NCBI RefSeq assembly: GCF_000186865.1
Contig: NW_008705574.1
Coordinates: 808,384 to 872,383, forward strand
Source: Aureococcus anophagefferens
Lineage: Eukaryota > Sar > Pelagophyceae > Pelagomonadales > Pelagomonadaceae
DNA length: 64,000 nucleotides
Direction of reading: 5' to 3'
Made by a program: the position numbers and the translations under genes. Below are positions 1 through 8,750 of this stretch, piece after piece. The notes beneath the pieces are model-generated. The model was given only the letters and a program-made list of their open reading frames with translations. It was not told the DNA's origin and made no database searches. Position 1 is the stretch's first letter. Each line of letters opens with the position of its first letter.

Positions 1-55
1 CCCACAGCGGCCCCCTACTGCCTTAGTCGGTCATCACTGCCTAACAGCGATGCGT

Positions 56-114
56 CAGGGTTCTGATTCCTGCGACCCGGGTTCGAATCCCGGTGGAACC
101 TCTTCTTCTTTTTT
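56..114 (+). tRNA. tRNA-Gln(CTG)-like 3' half with Pol III terminator
   Basis: The 3' half folds as a tRNA. The anticodon stem is 56-60/68-72 with loop TTCTGAT, giving anticodon CTG at 63-65. The variable stretch is CGAC. The T arm CCGGG-TTCGAAT-CCCGG spans 77-93. The acceptor strand TGGAACC spans 94-100 with discriminator T at 101. This 3' end is what eukaryotic tRNA-Gln normally has, and T109-T114 is a Pol III terminator. The expected 5' acceptor strand (GGTTCCA) is absent in the 55 bases upstream. An A-box-like TTAGTCGG lies near 23-30, but the D-arm spacing is wrong. It may be a disrupted gene, a tRNA-derived repeat, or an unusually spliced gene. Confidence 0.45.
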
Positions 115-128
115 GATTTTCTATTTAA

Positions 129-187
129 CAAACAACACACCTCCACACCTCCATCTTTTTTTATTTATACAAACAACACACCTCCAC
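129..187. repeat. 18-bp direct repeat, two copies
   Basis: CAAACAACACACCTCCAC occurs at 129-146 and again at 170-187, in an AT-richer spacer between the tRNA-like sequence and the kinase gene. No function is apparent. The rest of 115-383 shows no other feature. Confidence 0.6.
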
Positions 188-383
188 TCCACGATTCTAA
201 ATTACACGAAGCTCTACTACTCACTACCCCACACGGGGAGGGCAGTACTACTGCCCCTCCCGGGCCCTGAGAGCACCATACCCGCTCGGCTGGCGTAGGT
301 CTCTCATGGCCGGCCGCGCGAGCGACGGCCGACGACGCCGGCTTGGGAGCACAAAACCCCTCAATCCCCTCAAGCTCGAGACG

Positions 384-2043
384 ATGATGCTCTCCGCCGC
401 CGCGCGCGCCACCGCAGCGCTGCGCATCACCGCGCGCAAAGCAGCGCCGCGCCTCCTCGTGCCGCCAGCGATCGCCACAACAACGCTCGTCATCACGCAC
501 AACACTACACACAACAACGCCGCCGCGCAACAACTCCGACAACCAAAGCTCCACCTCCTCCGCCCCGACCGCTTCGGCGTCGTCGTCCCCCACGGCGGTT
601 GGCGCCTCTGGTGCTTAGTCACGCGCCGCCTCGCGCGCTGGCTCGCGCTCTTCGGTCCCGTCGCGTGCTGGGCGCCCGCGGCGTACGTCCTCGGACTGCG
701 ACGGCTGCGGCGGCTCTGGTTCGCGCACCTGCTCTGGGCGACGGAGGCCGCGGGCCCGACGGTGACGAAGCTCGCCCAGTGGTCCGCGACGCGGCGCGAC
801 GTCTTCCCCGCCGCCTTCTGCGACCACATGGAGCGGCTCCAGGACGCCGCGCGACCGCACGGCCGCCTCGACAGCGAGCTCGCGCTGCTCGACGCGCTCG
901 GCGCGGGCTGGCGAAATCGCGTCGCCATCGAGCCGGAGCCCGTCGGGAGCGGCGTCGTCGCCCAGGTCCACCGGGGCGTCTACGAGGGGCGGCGCGTCGC
1001 CGTGAAGCTCGTGCACCCGGCGACGCGGCGCGCCGTGTCCGAGGATCTGGCGGTGCTCGCGTTTCTCGCGCGCGCCGCGGACGGCCTCGCGCCGTCCATC
1101 GCCAAGTTCCTCGACCCCGTGGGCCTCGTCGACGACTTCTCGGAGAAGATGGGGCGGAGCTCGAGCATGGAGTTCGAGGCGGACGCGCTGCGGAAGCTCC
1201 GGAAAAACTTTTCGCGCGAGGCGGGCGTCGCGATCCCCGAGCCGCGCCTCGCGGTGTCGAAGCTGCGCGCGCGCGCATAGCAGCTGATCGTCACGGCGGC
1301 GAGGGCCCAGTAGGCCGCGTGGCGCCGGCCGGACAGCTCCACACCCTCGCAGGTTCCTCGCGCGGCGCGGCGCGCTGGTCGAGTCCTTCGAGGACGGCCT
1401 GCCGCTGGCGGAATGTCTGCGGGCGCTCGAGGGCGCGCCGGAGGCCAAGGCGGCGAAGCGGGCCATCGCGGCGCGGGGCCTCCGCGCGCTGCTGAAGATG
1501 CTCTTCGTCGACAACTGCGTCCACTGCGACATGCACAGCGGGAACCTGCTCGTGCGGCCCCACGGCGCCGACGTCGCCGCGTCCGTCGCCCGGGGCGCCT
1601 TCGACCTCGTGATCCTCGACGCGGGCCTCACGCTCGAGCTCGAGCGGCGCGACCTCGTCAACTTCGTCGACCTCTTCGCGGCCGTCGTGCGCCGCGACGG
1701 CCGGGCCTGCGGCCACCTGCTGCTGGACCGCGCGCGCTACCACGAGTGCGACGACCGCGAGGCCTTCGCCGCGGACGTCGACCGCCTGATCAAGGCCGCG
1801 ACGTCCGCGTCGGACGCGGGCCTCTCCGTCGTCACGCTCGGCGAGCTCGACATCGGCCGCCTCCTCTTCGAGGTCCTCGACGTCTGCCGGCGCCACCGCG
1901 TGCGCCTCGAGGCCAAGTTCGCGACGACGGTCGTCGCCATCACCATCGTCGAGGGCATCGGCCGCAACCTCGACCCGGACCTGGACCTGCTCCGCGAGGC
2001 CGCGCCGTTCCTCCTCAGCCGCGCGGCGCTTAAGGCCATCTAA
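384..2043 (+). CDS. ADCK2-like ABC1/UbiB atypical kinase
   Basis: Two exons, 384-1255 and 1353-2043, encode about 520 residues. The intron (1256-1352, GT-AG) removes an in-frame stop and joins PRLAV to FLARRGALVESF in phase 2. Motifs are those of the ABC1/UbiB family: KLAQW in place of KxGQ, the glycine-rich GSGVVAQVH loop typical of ADCK2 rather than the alanine-rich one, VAVKL with the ATP-binding lysine, HCDMHSGNLL as catalytic loop, and DAG in place of DFG. The ATG at 384 gives an Arg/Ala-rich amphipathic leader suited to mitochondria; an in-frame ATG also lies at 306. Family members act in mitochondrial coenzyme Q or lipid metabolism. The stop codon overlaps that of the convergent neighbour. 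Confidence 0.85.
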
Positions 2044-3637
2044 CGGGCGCGGCGCGGCGGCGGGGGAGCGGAGTCGGCGCTGCTTCGTGGGTCGCCGCTG
2101 CACTCGAACCCCGCGGGGTCGGCGCACACGTCGCCCGCGGTCTCGACGAACAGCAGCCCGAGCTTGCGGAGCAGGTCGCACTTCGCCCGCCAGCCGAAGC
2201 GGAAGTTCGCGTGGAAGGCGAGGAGCGCGCCCCGGCGCACGGCGTCGCGCGCGAACGCGCCGCGCCGGCCGGAGACGAACAAATCCTGGTTCGCGACGAC
2301 GAGTTTCGGCCGCCGCGCGCCGAGGAACGACGTCGCGTTCGCGGGCCGCCAGGCGTCCGGCGCCGCGCTCCCCGCGCCGCCGGCGTCGTAGGCGCAGGCC
2401 GCCCCGCGGAGCGCCGCGACGAGGCTCGGCTGGTTCGCCCTGTGTTCCCAGATCGCGCCGCAGTCCGCGAACCAGGCCTCGAGCGCGGCGTCGACGGCGC
2501 CGCCGCGCGCCCGCGAGTACAGGAAGCCGCCGTTGACGCTGTCGACGCAGCGGTGCGCCGCGCAGGCGTCGAAGTCGTAGGCGAACTTTTTCTTCGGCGC
2601 CGCGGCGCGCGCGAGAAAGGCCGCGCCGTCGACCGCGTAGCGCGCCATGGCCGGCGCCTCCTTGCGCTTGCAGGGCCGCGACCGCGGGTCCACGCGCGGC
2701 GAGTCGGCGAAGGCGACGGCCTCGATGTTCGCGTCGCCGAAGCGCGCGTCGAAGTACGCGGGCACGTCGCCGAGCCAGACCTGCGCGGAACTCAAATCTT
2801 CAACCCTGAGACCATTTTGACGCGAGCTCTTCTGCCGTGCTTCGAGACCTCGACGGGAGCAATCGAGTCGTCCAAAAATCAGCCGAATCGACTTCTGGAG
2901 TTTCCGGTTCCCCGCCGCGTCCGTCGCTCTCGACGGTACCCCGAATCACGTTTCGGCGGCCCCGGGCCGCGGACGACGTCGGCGTCCTGCGTGAGCGCGG
3001 GGGCGCGCAGGGCCGCCGCCGCGTGGGGCATGAGGGCCTTGACCGCGGCGAAGCGCGCGTACGCCGACGACTCGAAGGGCGCGTCGCGCGCCGCGTCGCC
3101 GTCCGCGAGCGCCGCGGACACGTCGACGACCTACCAAGCACGTCGGTCATGATTTTCCATCTCTCGAAAACCGTCACAACCGCGGGACGCCGTCGACGAC
3201 GCGGACCGCGGGCCAGCGGCGCCGCACGTAGGCCGCGACGGCGCCGTCGGCGGCCCAGGCGACGACGTGCGCGAGCAGGCGCCGCCTACCAAGTACGTCG
3301 GTCACGAGTGTTCATCACCCGACATCTCTCGAAGGTCGTCGCGACGGCGCGACGCCGGGCCGCGCGTCCGCGGCCGGGCCGCGAGGCCGCAGAGGAAGTT
3401 GCCGAGGAGCACGCGGTGCGCGTCGTTCGCGAAGACCTGCACCGCCGGCGCCGGCGCGGCGGCGAGCGCCTCGCGGAGCCGGGGCCAGAGGCCGCCGGCG
3501 TCGAGGTCCGCGGCGAGCGCGGCGCAGGCCGCGGTGCCGTTGGCGCTCGACGTCGGCTTCAGCGCGCCGAGCGCCGACGGGCCGGCCTGCACGACGACGA
3601 CGAGGCACGCGAGGAGAAGATGCGCATCGCGGCGCAT
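2040..3637 (-). CDS. Nucleotide-diphospho-sugar transferase-like (PF03407/GT77-type) secreted protein
   Basis: Four exons read on the minus strand: 3637-3366, 3285-3201, 3130-2975 and 2780-2040, about 417 residues in one frame. The start at 3637 opens a hydrophobic leader (MRRDAHLLLACLVVVVQAG), so a signal peptide or type II anchor is likely. After splicing, the DxD-type motif DADVVWLGD is restored across the last junction, followed by NGGFLYSR and NQPSL, which are landmarks of this family. The predicted role is a Golgi or secretory glycosyltransferase. All three introns are repeat-derived (one family A, two family C). A GT donor at 3352-3353 would extend exon 1 by four residues in the same phase. 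The stop TAG shares bases with the stop of the convergent kinase gene. Confidence 0.75.
2781..2974 (-). mobile_element. Introner element, family A, inverted, in the glycosyltransferase gene
   Basis: On the gene strand the intron starts GTCCGCGG and ends GAGTTCCGCGCAG. It contains the family core (CCAAAAATCAGCCGAATCGA on the plus strand) and the TTCAACC segment near the terminus. The left end is diverged, so the target duplication is weak (GTC only). Splicing is phase 0 and rebuilds DADVVWLGD. Confidence 0.75.
3131..3200 (-). mobile_element. Introner element, family C (70 nt)
   Basis: The gene-strand sequence begins with the duplicated target GTCGTCGACG, then the family start GCGTCCCGCGG, then TTTTCGAGAGAT and ACCGACG, and ends TTGGTAG. 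The downstream exon repeats GTCGTCGACG exactly. GT donor, phase 0. Confidence 0.85.
3286..3365 (-). mobile_element. Introner element, family C (about 80 nt)
   Basis: It shares CGGCGTCGCGCCG, CTTCGAGAGATG, GTGACCGACGTA and terminal TTGGTAG with the copy at 3131-3200. The putative duplication is GCGCGGCC against GCGGCGCC (6 of 8). That placement gives a GC donor in the required phase 2. A GT donor 12 nt further in is the alternative. Confidence 0.75.
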
Positions 3638-3678
3638 GCGACGAGCAGCAATTCACAAGCTCACAACCATGGTGTTCG

Positions 3679-3757
3679 CATCATCGAGGGCAGCACCTGG
3701 TGAACATCATCGAGGGCAGCACGGTGAACATCCGATCCGTATCATCGAGGGCTGCCA
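3679..3757. repeat. Threefold ATCATCGAGGGC repeat in a divergent promoter region
   Basis: Three copies of ATCATCGAGGGC(A/T)GC lie about 26-34 bp apart between the divergent starts at 3637 (minus) and 3817 (plus). A related TCATCGAGGGCTGCC sits at about 20479-20492 between two other divergent genes. It could be a promoter motif or a local tandem duplication. Confidence 0.5.
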
Positions 3758-3816
3758 CATTTCGATTGCGTCTCTCCTGGTTGCGCGGGCTGCTCTCGTC
3801 GCGCGGGCCACAGACC

Positions 3817-5943
3817 ATGGTGCGGGGGGCGAAGGGCGCGGCCGTCGGGGCCGCGGGCCTCGTGGCCGTGGCGATCTTCGCCGTGTCGACGAGCTCGAGC
3901 GCCGCGGGCGCCGCGAGCGACCTGCTCAAGGCGTCGGCGTCGACGCTCTACGGCGCCTTCGGCGGCGAGCCGACGGACCTCGCGTCCCTCTACCGCATCG
4001 AGGCGGGCTGCGAGGAGTCGCGCCGGGCCCTCCAGTCCAAGCAGGGCGCGCCCTGGCAGAAGGGCGGCGTCGGGGGCGCGGAGATGACGGCGGCCGTCGC
4101 GACGGCGGCGCCGACGCTCACCGAGTACTGGACCGTGCTCTGGACCGAGGGCACTTCCGAGCTGTCCTACGTCTGGGTCATGGACCACCAGGACGCGGGC
4201 ATCTCCGCCTACGTCCTCGTCGACACGACGGGCAAGGCCCAGGGCGTGACGCTCGCTTCCAACGACACGACGGTGAACTTTGTGGCCGAGAACGGCGCGG
4301 TCTACAAGGCGGACATCTCCGGCTTCGACGTCACGGAGATCCTCGACTACTGCGACTCTTCGAACATCGGCACGGACGGGTCGAGCGACTGCGCGGGCAT
4401 GGGCCTCGACTACTGGGACTACACGGGCCAGCTCTACTTTGTGGACGCGAATCTGGGCTACCTCATGGCCTGCGACTACGACGGCGGCAGCGCCGAGATC
4501 TTGGTCAAGGGCATCCCGGACCCCTACGGCGTCGCCGTGGACAAGAAGACGGGGTTGGTGATCTTCACGGGGGAAGGGGCGATCTACGCGACGCACTACG
4601 AGTCCACGGATTTGACGATCACCGAGGTCACGACGTTCCTCTCGCCGTCCTACTACGTCACGGGCGTCGCCATGGACAGCGAGAACGGCTACGTCTACTG
4701 GACGGGCGACGACAAGGTCTACCGCGACACGATCTTGAACACGCAGATCGAGACGGTCTACGGCGACGTGCCCGGCGCCAAGTCCGTGTCCGTCGACTGG
4801 GAGCAGGACCTCCTCTTCTACACCGACGACTACGGCGTCCACCTCGGCAACTTGGACGGCTCCTCCGACGCCGAGACCATCGCCTACCTCTACAACACGA
4901 CCTTCGTCTACATCCACTACGAGACGACGCCGACGCCCGCGCCGACGAGCCTGCCGACGTCCGAGCCTGAGCGGAAATCAAAATCTTCAACCCGACTTCA
5001 ATGTGCGCGTATTCGAACGGTTTGGACCAGAATCTTCGACTCTGCTTCGAGAGCTCGACGAGAGCGATCGATTCGTCCAAAAATCAGCCGAATCGACTTC
5101 GATTTGACCGAGCTAGAGATTTCTGAAGTTTGGCCCCGACGTCCCAAACCAGTGGCTGATTGATTTCCACACAGGTCCGAGCCCACGTTCGCGCCGTCCG
5201 ACAAGCCGAGCGCGGCGCCCACGGGCCTACCCTCGACGCAACCGTCGTTCGCGCCGACGTCGTACCCGACGCCGAGCCCGACGGGCCTCCCGACGTCGGA
5301 GCCCACGTTCGTGCCCACGAGCAAACCGTCGATCGAGCCGACCTCGCTGCCGACGAGCAAGCCCAGCGCCGTCCCGACGTCGAGGCCCAGCGCCACGCCT
5401 ACATCCAAGCCGACGCATTCCCCGGTACCTGCCCCCACGTCGGTCCCCACGTCGGCCCCGGTCCCGTTTCCGACTTCCGTGCCCACGGCGGGACCGACGA
5501 GCGCGCCGACGGAAGAGCCCAGCGCCTTCCCGACGCCGTCGCCGACGGCTCTGCCCGTGCCCAAGCCTTCGGCTGTGCCGATCCCCCAGCCCACGGGGAT
5601 CCCGATCCCGGCGCCGACGCCGATCCCGAGCCCGGAGCCCTCGTCGGCGCCGTCCCCGGCGCCGTCGCTGTTCCCCACGTCGGCCCCGACGGGCGAGCCG
5701 ACGGCGATCCCGACGAGCCGGCCGACGCCGATCCCGGTGCCGCTGCCCACGGCTCTGCCCACCGAGCCGCCGACGCCCTACCCGTCGCCGGCGCCCTCGA
5801 CGATCCCGACCTCGGAGCCGACGAGCTACCCGACGGGCGTGCCCGTCCCGCAGCCGACGCCGAGCCCGACCACCACCTGCATGTGGTGGAAGACGGAGTG
5901 CGACCTCTGCAACTGCGCCACCGGCCACGCGGTCGTCTCCTAG
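3817..5943 (+). CDS. YWTD/LDLR-type beta-propeller surface protein with Pro/Ser/Thr stalk
   Basis: Two exons, 3817-4958 and 5175-5943, encode 636 residues. The ATG at 3817 precedes a hydrophobic segment (residues about 8-30), a signal anchor or signal peptide. Residues about 100-370 hold blade-like repeats such as LYFVDANLGYLMACDYDGG, GVAVDKKTG and YVYWTGDDKVY, which resemble six-bladed YWTD propellers of LDL-receptor-like proteins. After the intron comes a stalk of about 190 residues of PTS/PTP units (for example EPTFAPSDKPSAAPTG). The C terminus is short and Cys-containing (ECDLCNC). This suggests an extracellular or wall-linked adhesion protein. The exact function is not recognisable. Confidence 0.75.
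4959..5174 (+). mobile_element. Introner element, family A, forward
   Basis: Exemplar copy. The duplicated target GTCCGAGC precedes CTGAGCGGAAATC and recurs directly after the terminal TGATTTCCACACAG. The element's terminal inverted repeat is CTGNGNGGAAATC / GATTTCCACACAG. The donor GT comes from the duplication and the acceptor CAG from the element. Phase 2, 216 nt. Confidence 0.92.
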
Positions 5944-6153
5944 GCGCCCATTCCCCCCGTCGGCCGACGCCTCGGCCGCATCGACGCGTGCGTGACCCCG
6001 CGCGCGCTTCCTTCCCGTTTCCTTCTTAACTCCAACATCGATTCAACAAATTCTACGTTGAACCATCGACAACCTCGAATCACACAGTCCTCGTCCGCCA
6101 TCTCCACCGCCAAGAGAAAAGAGGTCTTTTGCCCTCGGCCGCCAGCGACTCCC

Positions 6154-8387
6154 ATGGAGGAGAAGCAGCAGCAGCGGTTCCTCAAGCTCAAGAACAAGAT
6201 CGATGCGCTCGCGGCGAAACGCGCCGCCACGTCGGACCCCGAGGCCCTGGCGGCCATCGACGCGGAGCTCGCCGCCGCGCGGGCCAAGGTGAAGAAGGCG
6301 CGGCGCGTCGGCGCCGACGGCGCGACGAAGGAGTGCGCCGTCTGCGGCGCGCCGACGGCGCGCACCGTGAGCGTCAAGGGCGCGACGGTCTACTGGTGCT
6401 CGATGGCGTGCCAGCGCGTCGGGTGGAAGGCCGCCAAGGCGGGCCTGCCCCAGCCAAACCAGAAGAAGAAGCTTTTGTCCGAGAAGGCGCCGGAGCCCGA
6501 GAAGACGTACCCCACGGAGGCCGCGGACGAGGACCTCCGGATCCAGCCGAAGATGGAGCGCCTCCGGCCCAAGACCAAGGAGGTCGACTTCGGCGTCCCG
6601 CGGCCGAGAGTTTTTGACCGGGAAAACGATGAACCATCGTGACCGACGTGCGTCGTAGGTCGACTTCGACTACACGCCGCACAAGATCGACGACGCCGCG
6701 GGCCTGCCCGCGGTCGCGGCGGACTCGGCGATCAACGCGAGCTCCTACTACTACGCACACCAACAGCACCAGAAGGTGACGCACAAGGTCACGACGGGCC
6801 CCCAGCGCATCGACCCCTCCAAGGGCGACGTCGGCCCCGCGGCGCTGCCCCGCGTCGAGGTGTTAGGCGGTGCGCCGGCGAGCCTGTCGAAGCCGTCGGA
6901 CTGGGACGCCTGGCGCGCGTCCGAGGTCGCGTTCCGCAACGTCGACCGCGCGCGGCTGCGGAGGCGGCTCGCGCCGGCGGAGCCGCCGCTCGCGCCGGGC
7001 GAAATCGACGGCACGGTCGCGCCGGACTCGGACGACGAGTTCGAGGACGACCTCGAGATCGAGGAGGTCGCCGTGTCGGCCGAGGACATGGCGCGGCTCC
7101 GCGCGGGCGGCGCGAGCGACGACGACGACGACGACGACCTGTTGGTCGAGGAGGTGCAGCTGTCGCCGGAGGAGGTCGAGAAGCTGCGCGCCGGCGACGA
7201 CGACGACGACGACGACCTGCTGGTCGAGGAGGTCCAGATGTCGCCGGAAGAAGTCGAGAAGCTGCGCGCGGGAGAAGAGAGCGACGACGACGACCTGCAG
7301 ATCGAGGAGGTCCAGATGTCGCCGGAGGAGGTGGAGAAGCTCCGCGCCGGCGAGGAGAGCGACGACGACGACCTGCAGATCGAGGAGGTCCAGATGTCGC
7401 CGGAGGAGGTGGAGAAGCTCCGCGCCGGCGAGGAGAGCAGCGACGACGATTTGCAGATCGAGGAGGTCCAGATGTCGCCCGAGGAAGTCGAGAAGCTCCG
7501 CGCGGGCGAGGAGAGCAGCGACGATGACCTGCAGATCGAGGAGGTGCAGATGTCGCCGGAGGAAGTCGAGAAGCTCCGCGCGGGCGAGGAGAGCAGCGAC
7601 GACGATTTGCAGATCGAAGAGGTCCAGATGTCGCCCGAGGAAGTGGAAAAGCTCCGCGCGGGAGAAGAGAGCAGCGACGACGATTTACAGATCGAGGAGG
7701 TGCAGATGTCGCCCAAGGAGGTCGAGCGGCTGCGCGAGGACGCGGCGAAGGACGAGCTCCGCGAAAAGAAGGCGGCCAAGAAGAAGGCCGCGGCGCGGCC
7801 GGGCGGCTTCGCCGCGGGCGACCGCGTCGAGATCTGCGGCCTCGTCGCCGCCTGCGTGGAAATCATATCTTCAACCCGACTTCAACGTGAGCTTATTTGA
7901 AAGCTCATCGGCTGTGCTTCGAGAACTCGACGAGAGCAATCGATTCGTTCAAAACTCAGCCGAATCGACTTCGATTTGACCGAGCTAGAGAACTTCAAAG
8001 TTTGGTCGGGACGTCCCAGCTCACTGGTTGATTCGCACACAGGTCGCCGCCGCGAGCCGCAACGGCGCAAAGGGCACGGTGGAGCGCCGCGCGGGCGCGC
8101 GCTACGCCGTGGTCCTCGACGACGGCGCGCGCCTCGGCGCGAAGCCCGAGAACCTGCGGCGGCTGGCGGACCCGGCGGCGCCGCCGGCGAAGCCCGCGAA
8201 GCCCGCGCCGGCGCCGGTGCCGGCGGCGGCCGCGGAGCCGAAGCCCGCGGCGCCGCCGGCGACCAAGGGCATGTGGGGCGACATGGTCAGCGACCTCAGC
8301 GCGGCGCCGGACAAGGCCCCGACGACGTCGACCTTCGTGCCCATGTCCGCGAGCCGCCCCTTCGGCTTCGGCACGCGGCGGTTTTGA
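6154..8387 (+). CDS. Acidic tandem-repeat protein with N-terminal MYND-like Cys cluster
   Basis: Three exons (6154-6582, 6659-7843, 8043-8387) encode 652 residues, all joins phase 0. The N terminus is a charged helix. Residues about 57-90 carry CAVC and YWCSMACQ, like a reduced MYND zinc finger lacking the remaining Cys/His ligands. The middle has about eight copies of a 26-residue unit, approximately DDDDLQIEEVQMSPEEVEKL plus RAGEES (7120-7730). This is followed by a Lys-rich stretch and, across the last intron, a small SH3-like segment (GDRVEICGLVAA...VVLDDGARLGAKPENL). The C terminus is Ala/Pro-rich and ends FGFGTRRF. The function is unknown. The repeat number could vary between strains. 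Confidence 0.75.
6583..6658 (+). mobile_element. Introner element, family C (76 nt)
   Basis: The duplicated target GTCGACTTCG opens the intron and recurs after the terminal CGTCGTAG. In between lie GCGTCCCGCGG, TTTTTGACCGGGAAAACGAT and GACCGACGTG. GT donor, phase 0. Confidence 0.88.
7120..7730 (+). repeat. In-frame 78-bp tandem repeats coding acidic 26-residue units
   Basis: About eight units with near-identical codons, such as GAGGAGGTCCAGATGTCGCC and GAGAAGCTCCGCGC. The first two units are shorter, with longer GAC runs. The low divergence implies recent expansion or homogenisation. Confidence 0.85.
7844..8042 (+). mobile_element. Introner element, family A, forward
   Basis: The duplication GTCGCCGC precedes CTGCGTGGAAATC and recurs after the terminal TTCGCACACAG. 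199 nt, GT donor, phase 0. The interior is closely similar to the copy at 4959-5174. Confidence 0.92.
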
Positions 8388-8459
8388 GCGGGGGCCTCCA
8401 GATGGCGGCTTAATTTTGCACCGGCTCCCTGGACGCGGCTTCTCGCGGGGAACCGCAAC

Positions 8460-8750
8460 ACTCCTAACAGCTGGACAATGAACATGTGCAGCGACTCTCG
8501 TGCACTGCGGACGACAGGCGTCTACCGCGGTGTGACCTGGCAGGAAAGACAAGTAGGATATGTATGTACTCCAGTTTTAAATGATACCTATTATAAAAAT
8601 AACGGTTGGTCGACACCAAAGAATGATGACATTCCCGTCGACGATTGGAACGCTTTATATTATTATGAGGCAGATCCGAGGGACCCATTATCATATGAGG
8701 TATTTCTGTCTGTCGATTTAGGGAATTCGTATGAACTATCAGAGGAACAC
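8460..8750 (+). other. AT-rich patch with an open frame, of uncertain nature
   Basis: About 8550-8745 is markedly AT-rich (runs such as TTTTAAATGATACC and TATATTATTATGAGG) inside otherwise very GC-rich sequence. An ATG at 8478 opens about 90 codons with a protein-like composition (for example WNALYYYEADPRDPLSYEV). That frame then runs out of phase into the next gene. It may be an upstream exon, an inserted fragment, or a decayed gene. Nothing else is seen in 8388-8730. Confidence 0.4.

Noticed and set aside
8550..8745. Organelle DNA insertion as the source of the AT-rich patch
   Set aside because: Possible, but no recognisable plastid or mitochondrial gene segment could be read; left as unexplained.
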